A stretch of DNA of 64,000 nt, taken from NCBI GenBank assembly GCA_030562195.1, contig CM060202.1, positions 27,390,317 through 27,454,316 of the forward strand. Reading direction: 5' to 3'. The position numbers and the translations under genes are program-made. Under the pieces are notes generated by a model. It did not search any database. It was not told where the DNA came from and saw only the letters and a program-made list of their open reading frames with translations. This stretch comes from Nipponacmea schrenckii. Lineage: Eukaryota; Mollusca; Gastropoda; Lottiidae. Below are positions 24,701 to 35,162 of the stretch, in pieces. Within the stretch, counting starts at the first letter, position 1, and every line of letters begins with the position of its first letter.

Positions 24701-27700
24701 TTGAAATGAAAACATAACTGTCATGTCTCTGTGACATATTTTCTGTGTGTCAATTTTAAGCAATATTGACCTTGATGTGTTTAAGAAGTATTTTCCTGTA
24801 ATCTTTCAAAGGGACATTCTTTTTTTTTATCTTTCCCTATCCCTAAGCATAATATAAAAATCAATTTGTAGGAATTTTAATGATATTTCATTTTGACCCC
24901 AAAAAATCATCTATAAATCAAGTTTAAAGATTGACTGATTTTATTTTCTTAAAAGATTTTGGAATATCATGCCCACAAGTGTCATTTTTTAAATGTGAAA
25001 TTTATTTGTATTTTGCTCCATGGTTTTTGTTCTAGATGTGTGTCACAAAACTCCCTCTTCATTATAATAATAATAATAATAATATACATCGTGGGGTATG
25101 CTCGACTTTTTATTTCTATAATAGCTTCTGCTTGTATTCAGCCCTTATTTATCGGAATGAACATTACACCCTCTTTGGTGGCTCCTTTCTCAAATATTAT
25201 GAAATTTTTGTCAATGTGTGTTGTGATATATGCATCATTCATACTTGTAAAAAATTGTACATAATTTTTGTGACAAATGACCCCTATTGGTATCTAGTTT
25301 TTCAGAATCTTTTTTTTTATTACCAGTAGGCTAACAGTAATAGCTTTTTTGAACTTTTCCGCCATCATTTTCTGCTTTGTAAAATAACTTGTGTTTCTTG
25401 ATATCATCAGAAGCCTGATTATTCATACACATTTCGCGATTTTCTATTTTCTTGAGCTTTATTTATTTAGCCATTTTGAAAATTTTAATTAAACGCTTTA
25501 GGATTTTGAAAGACTAGTAAACCATATAATAACCTCATGGCAAGGATCTGAAATCCCTATTATATTCCTTTGCTATACCCGGTAATATGGTAAATAACCC
25601 CATATGAAGAGTGCATATATTATATCATTTGGAATTGGTGCGATGCATTATATTTGTAGGAATTTACTGGATACTTGCTGGCTCTCTTTTATAGCGCATG
25701 TTTTATATTTATTTGCCACATAATTCATTTTACAAGGCTTATTTTATGATCCAAACCCCAGATTCAGCCAAAATATATTATTGGCAGTGTCATGTATGGT
25801 ACAGACTTGATATTTTGGCATAAACTGTTGGTTAAAATTGGTATGGAATTCACTAGATATGCCTTGAACATTACAAATTGAAAACTGTTTTACTAAAATA
25901 TTGAATGATAATCAGCATGTAAGGTATTAAGGTAATGTTATACTGACACTAAATGCATGTGCAGTTTGTTTGATTGACAGCTAACAAATACGGTTTACAG
26001 GTGCATTGTTATGACTTATATGAATAATTTGATAATATAGGTGGAGAAGATTGTAGTAAATTTTGGGAAATTTGAAAATATTTTCTGACAAATATTAAAG
26101 GGACCTCACACCATAATGATCACCATTTATGTGTGGTTGAGATTAAACTGGCGGTCAAAAGTCAAACTCAAGAGTTGCGTTTCGAACTCATGAGCACTTT
26201 CATTATCCACAACCATATGTAATTGGTTATAGCTATAGTGTGAGGTTATCTTAATGAAATTGCCATAGTTAATCCAATTGTGTCAGAGACTGGATACCAA
26301 GAGCATATCTTCGAGTTATTAGAAACATACCAAATTCCTTCCTTCTTTACACCTTTTCCCATTTCAAACCTTGTTTCTAGATCTATCTAATGATATTCCC
26401 CCTTACCTGTACCAGAAGCTTTAGTTACTCTATGATCTATGGCTACTTGATCTAAATATTTGGCCGATTCTTGAAGTAGAATCTCTTTGCTTGAGGTAAA
26501 TCAAATATAGAAATTGTGCAAGAAAAGTAATGAGAGTTCAATATTAGCAATTGTAGTTTAGTTCTATGCCTAGGCCTACTGGTAAAAAAATTGCTCAAAA
26601 CTAAGCTTATCTTAAACATAATATTTATTTTCTTTTCTTTTGTGTAATTCAAATTAACTTTCTTCTTCCAAATTTTAAATTTTCATTTCTACATCATATC
26701 GTTTTCTCATAACCTTAACCCTCTGTACACCATGTCTTACCTTAACCCTTTCTTATCACCTTTACTCTTGCAGAAAAAAGAACATAAAATGCGTGAGAAA
26801 ATGGCTCGTTCTCATGATGAGACGCTGGATGACCAAGAGGTAGAGCTACTGGATGAAAGCGTACAGCTCCAGTCAGAATACAGGGTGCGTTGCTATACCA
26901 GATTTTAATTTGAAATCTAATCTTAATTTGATTACATTTCTCTTTTCATTATTGCTAGTATCTGTTGTCGTAGTAGCTAGTATCTGTTTTTGTCTTTGCT
27001 CGTTTTTGTTATCGCAGTTACTTGTATCTGTTGTTGTAGTTGCTAGTATCTGTTGTCACAGTTGGTAGTATCTGTTGTCACAGTTGCTAGTATCTGTTGT
27101 CACAGTTGATAGTATCTGTTGTTGTATTCTGTTGTTGTAGTTACTAGAATCTATTGTTGTAGTTGCTAGCATCTGTTGTCATAGTTGCTAAAATTTTAGT
27201 ATCTGTTGTTGTAGTTGCTAGTATCTGTTGTCATAGTTGCTAGTATCTGTTGTTGTAGCTGCTAGTATCTATTGTTGTAGTTTCTAGTATCTATTGTTGT
27301 AGTTGCTACAATCTGTGGTCATAGTTGCTAGTATCTTTTGTTGTAGCTGCTAGTATCTATTGTTGTAGTTACTAGTATCTATTGTTGTAGTTGCTAGCAT
27401 CTGTTGTCATAGTTGCTAGTATCTGTTGTTGTAGCTGCTAGTATCTATTGTTGTAGTTGCTAGTATCTGTTGTTGTAGTTGCTAGTATCTGTTGTAGTTA
27501 TTGGTATCTGTTGTTGTAGTTTCTAGTATCTATTGGTGTCATTGCTTGTATCTATTGTTGTCGTTGATAATTTCTGTTGTCTTATTTACTAGTATCTGTT
27601 GTCATAGTTAATAGTATCTGTTGTTTGTAGTATTAGTATTTAAAAATGGTTATTTAACTGCATGTTTACAATTCTATTTTAAATGTATGGCTCATGGCTT

Positions 27701-30700
27701 ACTGTGTTAGATGCTTTCAAGCAAAAAGAGTAAGCTCGTGCCTCTGTCCTGATAATATTTCCTTGTTGCACATTGCATGGTTTTGCTCGTCATTGCATGG
27801 AAGGTGCAGAAAATTTATTAAAATTCCATAAATTCCATTTAAATGCATGATAGAAATAAAATTGCATCATTTGCTTATTATTTTTATTTATCCAAGCTGA
27901 GTTCTCTTTCCTTCTTGTTTTAGTTTGAAATAATCTGTTTATTTTTTATAACCCTTTTTGTTTTGTTTTGTCATACACAAGCATGTGAGCTTATTATGCT
28001 TGTATTTCCATTCTGAATGTGTGTTTACAGATCAAAAATTTTTTTAGGCCTGTTTTTAAAGTTTTAAGCATATTTTTAATCAAAGAATTACAAAGTTAAG
28101 GTATAAATTTCAATAAAGGATGTTTGATTTTACTAAGCCTGATTTCAGTAAATTAATTCATTTAATTCTTGATTTATAGTTTACAGTTAAATAAGGATTT
28201 CATATATATACACTTAGAATGGACATAAAATTCAGATTCTCAAACGTGACCAATAATAGTATATATTCATCAGTTAGACTTACCTGTCATAACTATCAAG
28301 AATTCCCTAATTAGTATAATCCGAAAAATCCATAAAACAATGTAATTAATGAAAAGCACTTTTAAGCATGTTTCAATAACATCTTAGTTCAATTGAATGG
28401 ATATATTGTATTTAAAAGGGATTCTAGGTTGCAGTTCAACTGATGAATATATAGGCCAACTCTTATTGACAGAATTTGAAAGTCTCTATTTTATCTCCTG
28501 TCTAAGAGGTATTGTCTATTTAAACTTCTGTCCAACTTGAACCTAATTCCATATTCATAACTAAATTTGTAGCCAACAGAATACAGTAAACTACGAATGA
28601 GCTGGGAAGTTCCTAGACGTGATATCAGATTGGTGGAACAGATTGGTAAAGGATCATACGTTGAGATCTGGAAGGGAAGAATCAGGAAGTCACCCAATAG
28701 TAATGAAATCGTTCGAGTCTGTATCAAGAAACTGAACAGTAAGTAGTGGTTCATTAGTCTTATTATAAATAGTATAAACAGTTCAGAAGTTGCAAATGGT
28801 CTGAATGTTAGACAGTACCGTGTCCTTGTGGAATATTGGAAATAATTCTGACATTCATATAAAATAAAGAGATTATTATTAAACCAGAACAGACCAAAAA
28901 CAGCATATTGGCAAAACAATGGTCAGCAGGTTATGAAAGAAAGAAACAACTATATTCTACCTAATCGACCATCTTGTCCTTGGCCAAACCTCTTTTCGCG
29001 ATTATCCTCTACCCTTGAGGACTGATTTGACTAGCATTATTAATACAAGGACTGTTTTTATTTTCAGATGAGGCCAGTGAAAAAGAAAAGAGATTTTTCG
29101 TGTCAGAGTTAGAAGTATTAAAAATGATAAAAACTCATACAAATGTCATCCGGCTGGCTGGAAGTTATACTGCTAATGGTAGGTAACACAATGACATGAG
29201 TTTTCTCCCTTTGTTTTGTTGCCAGGGTTTTAACCTCTATCGTCCTATATCTACACATTACCCCTGACCCTTCCAGATGTCATGAGAATAGCTGGAGATT
29301 ATATCGCTAATGTTAAGACAATCACAAGAGTTTTCTCCCTTTGTTGTTTGATCTGCTTCACCCTATTTCTATCACTTCTCCCATATAAGGATGTCATGAT
29401 GATGACTGAAAGTTCTACTACAGTCACAAGAGTTTTCTCCCTTAAGCTTGTTGCCAGGGTTTTGATCTAGCCTCCCCTATTTTTTGCCCCTAGATTTGCA
29501 CTGGGAGTTGTAGAAGTGGCCATCATGTGGAGCCTCGACCATGGACAAAAACAAAGGCTTGAAATTTCTCTTTTAATATTACTTTCCATGTAGAGTCAAT
29601 GTTTATATAATTTTACCGGTTAAATCTAATTTTTGTATGAGTTTTATAAACTATGATTTTTATATTTGTAGAACCATGGTTAATGATGTTGGAACTGGCC
29701 ACAGAAGGAACATTACAAGAATTCCTGCAACAGTTTCGCCCAGGACATCATGTAGTTATTAAAAGAGGAGAGAGCGAGGGGGGTGTTCGTCTGCGATCCC
29801 AGTCTCTGTCAGCCCATAAACTACTAGCATTAACAGCTCAGACAGCTAGTGGTCTTGCTCATCTTAAAAAATTTAAAGTAAGTTGCATCACATCTTCACA
29901 ACGTCCAGCTGAAATGCTGATATAAACTTTGGTTTATACCTTGACTGCAGTAGCCACCTTTCTTATATCACATCTTTTTGATAAGAAAAAAACAACTCTG
30001 TAAACAGCTTAAGTTCACAATAAATGCTCATTTCTGCTAACTGGTTGTGCACCAAACCTCTTGACACTGATCTTTTCTGTATACATGTCTATTTTTCCTT
30101 CTACAATGCCTCATTGAAAATAGATCAAGAATAGGTCAGTGAGAGGCCTACTGGATAACAGTGTAGCATAATCTTGTCACTTCCAATGCATGTTGAAAAA
30201 ATTGTCTGATTGGGGAAAAATAAAAGCCCTGATAGAGAGTAGGTTCTATAACACCCAATAATAATGTTATAATTATTTGTTTTTCAGTTGATATACTATC
30301 GACTGAGGTCTGCTAGTGTACTATGTAGTAAGGGTGGTATTTGTAAGTTGTCAGGATTTGGGTTTGCTCAAGATATCACAGACAGAAATATGTATGAACC
30401 AGTAAGTTTGTTTTTAACCTTTAACCTTTGGGCCAGACCAGTTTATGTTTGTTTTACAGATCCTCGTCCTAACTCAAATTTCAAAACAAAAACACCAAAT
30501 TGAGTTGTTTTTTCTACTGCTTTTCATATAAGTTTGCCCTTTTTTTCTTCTCCTGCCTTTACCGATTTTTCCTTGAAAACAAAAAAATTAATTGGATTCT
30601 ATACATCTGAGGATTAAGTATTAAATACTTCAGGGTGCCATTTTCATTTGAGAATTGTTGAAAGGAAATGGAACATTCCATTCCTTTGCATGGGTCTATA

Positions 30701-33445
30701 TATATGTTTATCCTACATGCCACTTCCTGTATTCTGAGTGATAACACACTTGTTGCTATAAGAATACAGAGTGAGCTATTCCTCTGTTTATTGAATATAA
30801 ATAAATGATTTAACCTATTATGAAGCATAAAATAAAAACAATACTGATTGTAAATTAGGATATACTGGGTCACTGTTCTATACTAAAGGAACATTTTCAA
30901 GCTTTCAACTTACACCTGCTCCCCAAGGAAAGTAATTCATGTTTAATTTCTCTGTTAAACAATATGAATGTCCTTTGAAGATGCAACAACTATATCAAAT
31001 TGTAGAAGATTATTCTTATCCTATAATTTATGTAAAACTCACTTTTATTTTTCAAGGCATCAGCACCAACTAGATGGATGTCACCAGAATCTTTGGTAGA
31101 AAATATCTACAATATCCAAACTGATATTTGGTCCTTTGGCATCCTAATATGGGAAATATTCCATTTTGGTAAGTAAAGGACAACAAATTTTGTGGCTGGG
31201 CCTGTTACCAAGCAATTCTTTTTCTTCACATGTTCTCCAGTATTGTTTTGGGGGAGGAGATACTCCGAAGGGGTTGGTGGTAGTTGAACTACGCAAATTA
31301 GTTTTCATTGAAATGGTTAACAATTTAGGCTACCAATTCAGGTCCTTGGCCAAACCCTTTAACAATAGCTAAATATAGTCAAAAAACTTAGTTCACAAGA
31401 ATCATTTTTATCAGCTGGTAATTGACATTAATCCATTATGTTGGAATACTGAAAATGGAAATGATCTCATAATGACAACAGTAAATTTATAGGAAAATAT
31501 TTGTCATTCGTTGACCAATTTTACCTTGGAGCTAGAATTATTTGTAATAGAGTTCACAGTTCATGGTTAAAAGTTTCGTGTATAAATTGTGTGTCCAGAA
31601 TTGCCATATATAGAAAAGTCAAAGTAAAATTCATGGTTTGTGGTAAATTTAAAGGAAAAGTCCAGTTTTCATAAATTCTAGCACTTTTGAAGATTGTGTA
31701 CAAATATTCAAGACCCAAATTAATCCCGGAAAATTGCAACTATGTCCTCCCGTTAACATGAAAACTAACAGATGTTAGTGTCACAATGACACATCCTAGT
31801 CAACGAGGATGAATACTGACCTAGTTGAAATTTTATCAGGAAATACAAGAGATGATCATATCCTGTATAGTCATTACCTAGAATTATATATTCTCATGAT
31901 TTATATTGATATATGATAAACGGAATTTTAAGTAATTTAAAGGGGCAGTATGCAAGATTTTCATTATTGAATGAGTGTCGAAAATTATTCCTGAAAATAA
32001 TTCTAAAATAGGTTATTTACATCTATGTATATACTTTATTAAATTGAATTTGTATGAAACGTTACCGGCGGTAAATAAAAATCGAATGTACTAGTTCTAA
32101 ATTAAGCAGTTTGACTTAGTTTTTGTGTTTGGCTTAATTTTTGCTTAATATTATTAGTTGAAACCTTCAGAATGAAGTAGGAAACATTTTTCTATTCTCC
32201 TATTATTTTTCTTAAATTCGTACAGTAGTTTTCTTACACCAAACCATTTTCAAAATTAACTTTAATATTTTTTGGATATTTTTAGACTTTCAGATATGTT
32301 CAGAGATATTTTTTGCCTGATTTTGATATCAACATTTTCATATAATTGAACAAAAAATTATCGTCAACCTTTAAAAAATATACAATGTCCCTTTAAATGG
32401 TATTTTGGTTCATAAACTGAACCTTCAATCAAACAGCAACCTCTCCTCTACCACATTCCTATCCTTCCATGTCACTAAATTATAGTTTACTAACACCTCC
32501 ATGTATCATATTTTCAGGCATAACACCTTACCCTAGTATGGGACCCCAAGAAGTTTTAGAAAAAGTGCATTCAGGATATAGAATGCCAAGACCCAACCAT
32601 ATGAGTCCTGAATTGTAAGTAAAACTTTTGCAGAGCTCTCAATTATTACTGATAGTGTCATGATATAGGTTGACTCTTGAAAGCACTGACACAGGCATCA
32701 GTTTATGCCTTTGTGACTAAACAATTCTACTGCAATAACTCCATAAGATTTTAGGGCAAATTTTAATGTTAAGCTAGGAAATCGTGGTTGTTTTTCTCAT
32801 TTATTACCATTGACTTAAGGAAGTATGACAAGTGAGGGTGTGGTTGGGACTGGATGTATTTCTGTCAGTTGTATTACAGTAACCTTGAGGAGGTGTGACA
32901 AGTGAGGGTGTGGTTTGGACTGGATGTATTCCTCTCATTTGTATTACAGTAACCTTGAGGAAGTATGACAAGTGAGGGTGTGGTTTGGACTGGATGTATT
33001 TCTGTCAGTTGTATTACAGTAACCTTGAGGAGGTGTGACAAGTGAGGGTGTGGTTTGGACTGGATGTATTCCTCTCAGTTGTATTACAGCAACCTTGAGG
33101 AAGTATGACAAAAGAGGGTGTGGTTTGGACTGGATGTATTCCTCTCATTTGTATTATAGCAATCTTGAGGAAGTATGACAAAAGAGGGTTTGGTTTGGAC
33201 CTGATGGCATACACCTGTATATAAAGATAAATTTTTTTTATTGTTAATATTGTATTTTAACATTAAATTTGTATTTCAGATATCATGTGATGTTGTCATG
33301 TTGGAATTCCAATCCTGATGATCGCCCTGGTTACGAATACATCCTAGATAGACTTACAGTCATGGCGTCCAATCATGCGGCCCATATTTTCATGGAAAAA
33401 TTACCAGAATTTGTAAAAGCTGGTGATGGCTTAGATATGTCATGA
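18391..33445 (+). CDS. Receptor tyrosine pseudokinase, 3 Ig domains, FGFR-like (14 exons seen, 5' incomplete)
   Basis: Exons: 18391-18768, 19666-19950, 20408-20701, 22063-22194, 22892-22945, 24520-24608, 26774-26884, 28573-28738, 29068-29178, 29672-29877, 30288-30401, 31057-31168, 32518-32614, 33280-33445. All junctions are GT..AG and keep frame, giving about 771 residues to the TGA stop. Order: three Ig domains, a 62-residue Ser/Thr-rich stalk, one membrane span, an acidic juxtamembrane segment, a full tyrosine-kinase fold. The kinase resembles FGFR-type receptors by eye (WEVPRRDI entry, LKMIKTHTNVIRLAG, RWMSPESL, TDIWSFGILIWEIF). The beta3 lysine (VCIK) and alphaC glutamate (FVSELEVL) are kept. 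HRD reads YYR, the catalytic-loop Asn is Ser, DFG reads GFG and the third Gly of the glycine loop is Val. So it is probably catalytically dead and signals by scaffolding or dimerising. The signal-peptide exon was not found; it lies upstream in the window or outside it. Confidence 0.9.
19666..19950 (+). CDS. Pseudokinase receptor exon: Ig domain 2
   Basis: Acceptor TTTCAG, donor GTAAGT, phase 1-1. Encodes 95 residues with Cys (ATFDCHVSY), Trp (KVDWKLG) and a second Cys (IYNCHISY). The usual D-x-G-x-Y-x-C is replaced by a variant F strand (NGHIYNC). Sequons NAT and NST are present. Confidence 0.88.
20408..20701 (+). CDS. Pseudokinase receptor exon: Ig domain 3
   Basis: Acceptor CTCTTCAG, donor GTAAGT, phase 1-1. 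Encodes 98 residues of a canonical I-set/C2-like Ig domain: VHFTCSARGYPNP, FTWTF, then DEGEYECSV. It is the most conventional of the three Ig modules. Confidence 0.9.
20849..21925. repeat. 41-bp minisatellite array in pseudokinase intron (about 26 copies)
   Basis: The unit contains TAATAGCTTGACATTGTGAA followed by GATGT and a variable TATAAGTATGAAG/TTTTAGTATGAAG spacer. Sits between the Ig3 and stalk exons. The same core occurs singly or in short runs elsewhere in the window. Confidence 0.94.
22063..22194 (+). CDS. Pseudokinase receptor exon: stalk 1
   Basis: Acceptor TTTTTTCCAG, donor GTAAGA, phase 1-1, 44 residues. Hydrophilic and rich in Thr, Ser, Asn and Pro (starts KPATKPPVN), with no cysteine. 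It fits a membrane-proximal linker after the third Ig domain. Confidence 0.75.
22489..22802. mobile_element. TTAA-type MITE, about 310 bp
   Basis: Starts TTAAAGGTATCCCACCTTTA.. and ends ..AAGAGGTAGTATCCCTTTAA with inverted termini and a palindromic AT-rich interior. Terminal TTAA suggests piggyBac-like mobilisation (inference). In an intron of the pseudokinase gene. Confidence 0.7.
22892..22945 (+). CDS. Pseudokinase receptor exon: stalk 2 (micro-exon)
   Basis: A 54-nt in-frame segment with acceptor TTTGATTTCAG and donor GTAAGT, phase 1-1, encoding 18 residues (TSNTIDYVETSFKYLSI plus the junction codon). Because phase and length are both compatible, it could be a cassette exon that lengthens the stalk; skipping it keeps the frame. 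Confidence 0.6.
24520..24608 (+). CDS. Pseudokinase receptor exon: transmembrane segment
   Basis: Acceptor TCTTTTCAG, donor GTAGGT; enters in phase 1 and leaves in phase 0. Encodes SPYAIGALVSAGLAVLLIII and the rest of one hydrophobic span, followed by the stop-transfer residues MRMK. This sets the topology: Ig domains outside, kinase fold inside. Confidence 0.88.
26097..26255. mobile_element. Small TIR element (MITE), about 160 bp
   Basis: Ends AGGGACCTCACACCATA and TATAGTGTGAGGTTATCTT are inverted repeats, with further pairing inside (TATGTGTGGTTG / ACCATATGT). Intronic in the pseudokinase gene. Confidence 0.6.
26774..26884 (+). CDS. Pseudokinase receptor exon: juxtamembrane segment
   Basis: Acceptor CTCTTGCAG, donor GTGCGT, phase 0-0, 37 residues. 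Starts with basic KKEHKMREKMAR, then turns acidic (DDQEVELLDESVQLQ) and ends SEYR. Position and charge pattern match the juxtamembrane region of receptor tyrosine kinases. Confidence 0.85.
26944..27645. repeat. 22-bp minisatellite array in pseudokinase intron
   Basis: Unit built on GTTGCTAGTATCTGTTGT with TGTAG or CACAG spacers; about 30 degenerate copies between the juxtamembrane exon and the first kinase exon. Confidence 0.9.
28208..28522. mobile_element. MITE of the same family
   Basis: Starts CTTAGAATGGACATAAAATT and ends TCTAAGAGGTATTGTCTATT. Sits about 50 bp upstream of the first kinase exon, so it lies close to that acceptor. Confidence 0.65.
28573..28738 (+). CDS. Pseudokinase receptor exon: kinase N-lobe, glycine loop and beta3
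   Basis: Acceptor ATTTGTAG, donor GTAAGT, phase 0 to 1. WEVPRRDIRLVEQIGKGSYV opens the kinase fold. The G-x-G-x-x-G loop is GKGSYV, so the third glycine is Val. VCIKKL holds the conserved beta3 lysine. Confidence 0.92.
29068..29178 (+). CDS. Pseudokinase receptor exon: alphaC helix
   Basis: Acceptor TTTTCAG, donor GTAGGT, phase 1-1, 37 residues. RFFVSELEVLKMIKTHTNVI contains the alphaC glutamate in SELE, and THTNVIRLAG corresponds to the HxNIxxLLG strand of FGFR-type kinases. Degenerate copies of this exon's 3' end follow in the intron. Confidence 0.92.
29672..29877 (+). CDS. Pseudokinase receptor exon: hinge, kinase insert, alphaE
   Basis: Acceptor ATTTGTAG, donor GTAAGT, phase 1 to 0. Reads EPWLMMLELATEGTLQEFLQ (hinge and alphaD), then a short basic/Gly/Ser insert (IKRGESEGGVRLRSQ), then alphaE (LLALTAQTASGLAHL). 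The insert sits where FGFR, PDGFR and VEGFR kinases carry theirs. Confidence 0.92.
30288..30401 (+). CDS. Pseudokinase receptor exon: degenerate catalytic loop and GFG
   Basis: Acceptor TTTTTCAG, donor GTAAGT, phase 0-0, 38 residues. LIYYRLRSASVL aligns with the IHRDLAARNVL loop: His, Arg and Asp become Tyr, Tyr and Arg, and the Mg-binding Asn becomes Ser. CKLSGFGFAQDI aligns with the DFG segment and has Gly for the metal-binding Asp. The exon is open and correctly spliced, so this is a constrained pseudokinase rather than a dead gene. Confidence 0.93.
31057..31168 (+). CDS. Pseudokinase receptor exon: P+1 loop and F helix
   Basis: Acceptor TTTTTCAAG, donor GTAAGT, phase 0 to 1. PTRWMSPESL matches the RWMAPES motif of receptor tyrosine kinases, and TDIWSFGILIWEIFHF matches SDVWSFGVLLWEIF. 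The structural core is well kept despite loss of the catalytic residues. Confidence 0.93.
32518..32614 (+). CDS. Pseudokinase receptor exon: kinase C-lobe
   Basis: Acceptor ATTTTCAG, donor GTAAGT, phase 1 to 2. Reads GITPYPSMGPQEVLEKVHSG then YRMPRPNHMSPE, the G-helix region (SPYPGV..EL....EGHRM.KP in FGFR-type kinases). Confidence 0.92.
32813..33210. repeat. 70-bp tandem repeat in last pseudokinase intron (about 5-6 copies)
   Basis: The unit contains AGTGAGGGTGTGGTTTGGAC and GTATTACAGTAACCTTGAGG; measured period 70 (copies at 32883 and 32953). Confidence 0.9.
33280..33445 (+). CDS. Pseudokinase receptor terminal exon
   Basis: Acceptor GTATTTCAG, phase 2, TGA at 33443-33445. HVMLSCWNSNPDDRP is the alphaH/alphaI signature (CW..P..RP), followed by YEYILDRLTVMASN and a short 24-residue tail ending GLDMS. 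No extended C-terminal tail with docking tyrosines is present, unlike active FGFRs. Confidence 0.93.
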
Positions 33446-34246
33446 ACACTTTCATTTTGGACTTTCAATCAGTTAGTATTTATTAGATCATTTTACAATC
33501 ATTGTTAATTAGAAGCTTTTTGTGTTCATGAGAAGCTGACCATAGTTTCCCCTCTTTTGCTGATCAAAATATTAGTGTCCTAATCAGTGTGGTTGGAGTA
33601 TTCTTTTGAAGGATTTTTGTAAACATTTATACATGGCGGATTATCAACAGAATCAAGAGTCTTGTCTGTAGTAGCTCACAGTAATCTTTAAGGATTAAGG
33701 AATGGAACTTCTGTCAACAAAATCAAGGAGAATTGTCAAGAGGATCAAGGTGTCTTGAGGGGAATCTTGTCTCTTGGATTAATTGTGCGTGAGTTACAGT
33801 TATGGAGTGCTTTTAGTAGAATCAAGGAATATTGTCAACAGGATCAATGGAGTTTTTGTCAACAGAATCAAAAGTCTTTTGTCAACTGGAGTTTTTGACA
33901 ACAGCATACATGAGTCTTTGTCAACAAGATACATGAGTGTTGTCAACATGATCAAGGAGGTCAATGCGTATTGTCAACACGATTAAGACCTTTTCTTTTC
34001 AGGATCAAAAAGGGTCTCAAAATTGACAAAAACATGGCAGTCTATTATATTTTCTATATCACTAGCAGACAAAAAGGATCCCACTTTAAGATTTTGTGTA
34101 GATTTGTAAGGGATTTTTTAAATTCTGATTTTGAGGGATCTTCAATCATATTATCTCAAACCTGTCTCAAGAATGGCTGTTATGAAATGAGTCAATCTTT
34201 GGGGCATAATCATGTTGGAATTTCGTAGTGGGTTTTGGCAAATAAA
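33446..34246 (+). other. Probable 3' UTR of the pseudokinase receptor gene
   Basis: Follows the stop codon without a further recognisable exon. From about 33710 to 33985 it holds degenerate tandem units built on TGTCAACA..GATCAA. The first AATAAA after the stop is at 34241-34246. Confidence 0.5.
34241..34246 (+). terminator. Candidate polyadenylation signal of the pseudokinase receptor
   Basis: AATAAA, the first exact hexamer I see downstream of the TGA, about 0.8 kb after it and followed by T-rich sequence. Confidence 0.4.
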
Positions 34247-35011
34247 TTGTTACCTTTTGATATGGTTAAGTTAACTATTGATATAGGTTAAGTTAACTAT
34301 CAAAGTATGGATTTGCTAAGCTGAATTAAGCATGTGGTTAAGATGGATTCCTACTACACTATTGTGATATGTCAATGGCCTTTCAAGCAAAAGAGAAGTC
34401 ATTGCACTCCAAATCAAAAGGATCTGTAAGAAAGAAACTTTAATTGAAAAATTGAGAATTTGCTTCTGTTGAACTTGATTCAGAGAAATCAAGAATCTGG
34501 TGAATGATTTTCAACTTGTGCTCGAGTGAATTCATATGTGTTTAAACAACTTTGAAATTTTGCTCCACTTCATTTTGTCTTCAATTTAGCGGCTATGCTG
34601 TGCTATTACTAGTGCTATAACATTGTGAATTTACAGAATTCATTTTCATTAACATGATATAATCTTGTAGCAGATTGACCTTGGATTATTTTGAGCTTAT
34701 TAGTACCATGTATTTGCGTGTATAGTGCGCATTGTGTAACCATCAAAGGGATTTTAAGCTGTGTATTATAGACATCTTATTTTCAGCTCATAGCATCACT
34801 ATTCTGTCCCTTGACAACACCAAGAAGAAATCCAGTCAAATAAACCTCTGATATTACAAAGGCTGGGTAAAGGGTAAATCAAGTAGAATAAGTTCAGCAT
34901 TTTCAGTCCAACATATGCAAACCAATAACATAAAAATTACTCAGTCAAATTGAAATCAGTTTAACTTATCCCAAATTTTTCCTCTGGGAAAAGAGTTGTA
35001 ATATCAACTAA

Positions 35012-35162
35012 ACAATTATATGGTACAATTTTTTAATAAATGATTGCGAGTTTCGAAAGTCTAATTTTCCAATTACATACGGTTTATTTTATCATTGCTT
35101 GATAAAGACGAAGTACTTCGTCAAACCCCAAGTATTTATTAAATAATTGACCATATAATTGT
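35012..35162. repeat. Inverted repeat enclosing a hammerhead-like motif
   Basis: Arms ACAATTATATGGTACAATTT (35012) and its complement ending at 35162. Near the right arm lies GCTTGATAAAGACGAAGTAC followed by TTCGTCAAAC: a perfect hairpin flanked by TTGATAAA and CAAAC. Confidence 0.55.
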
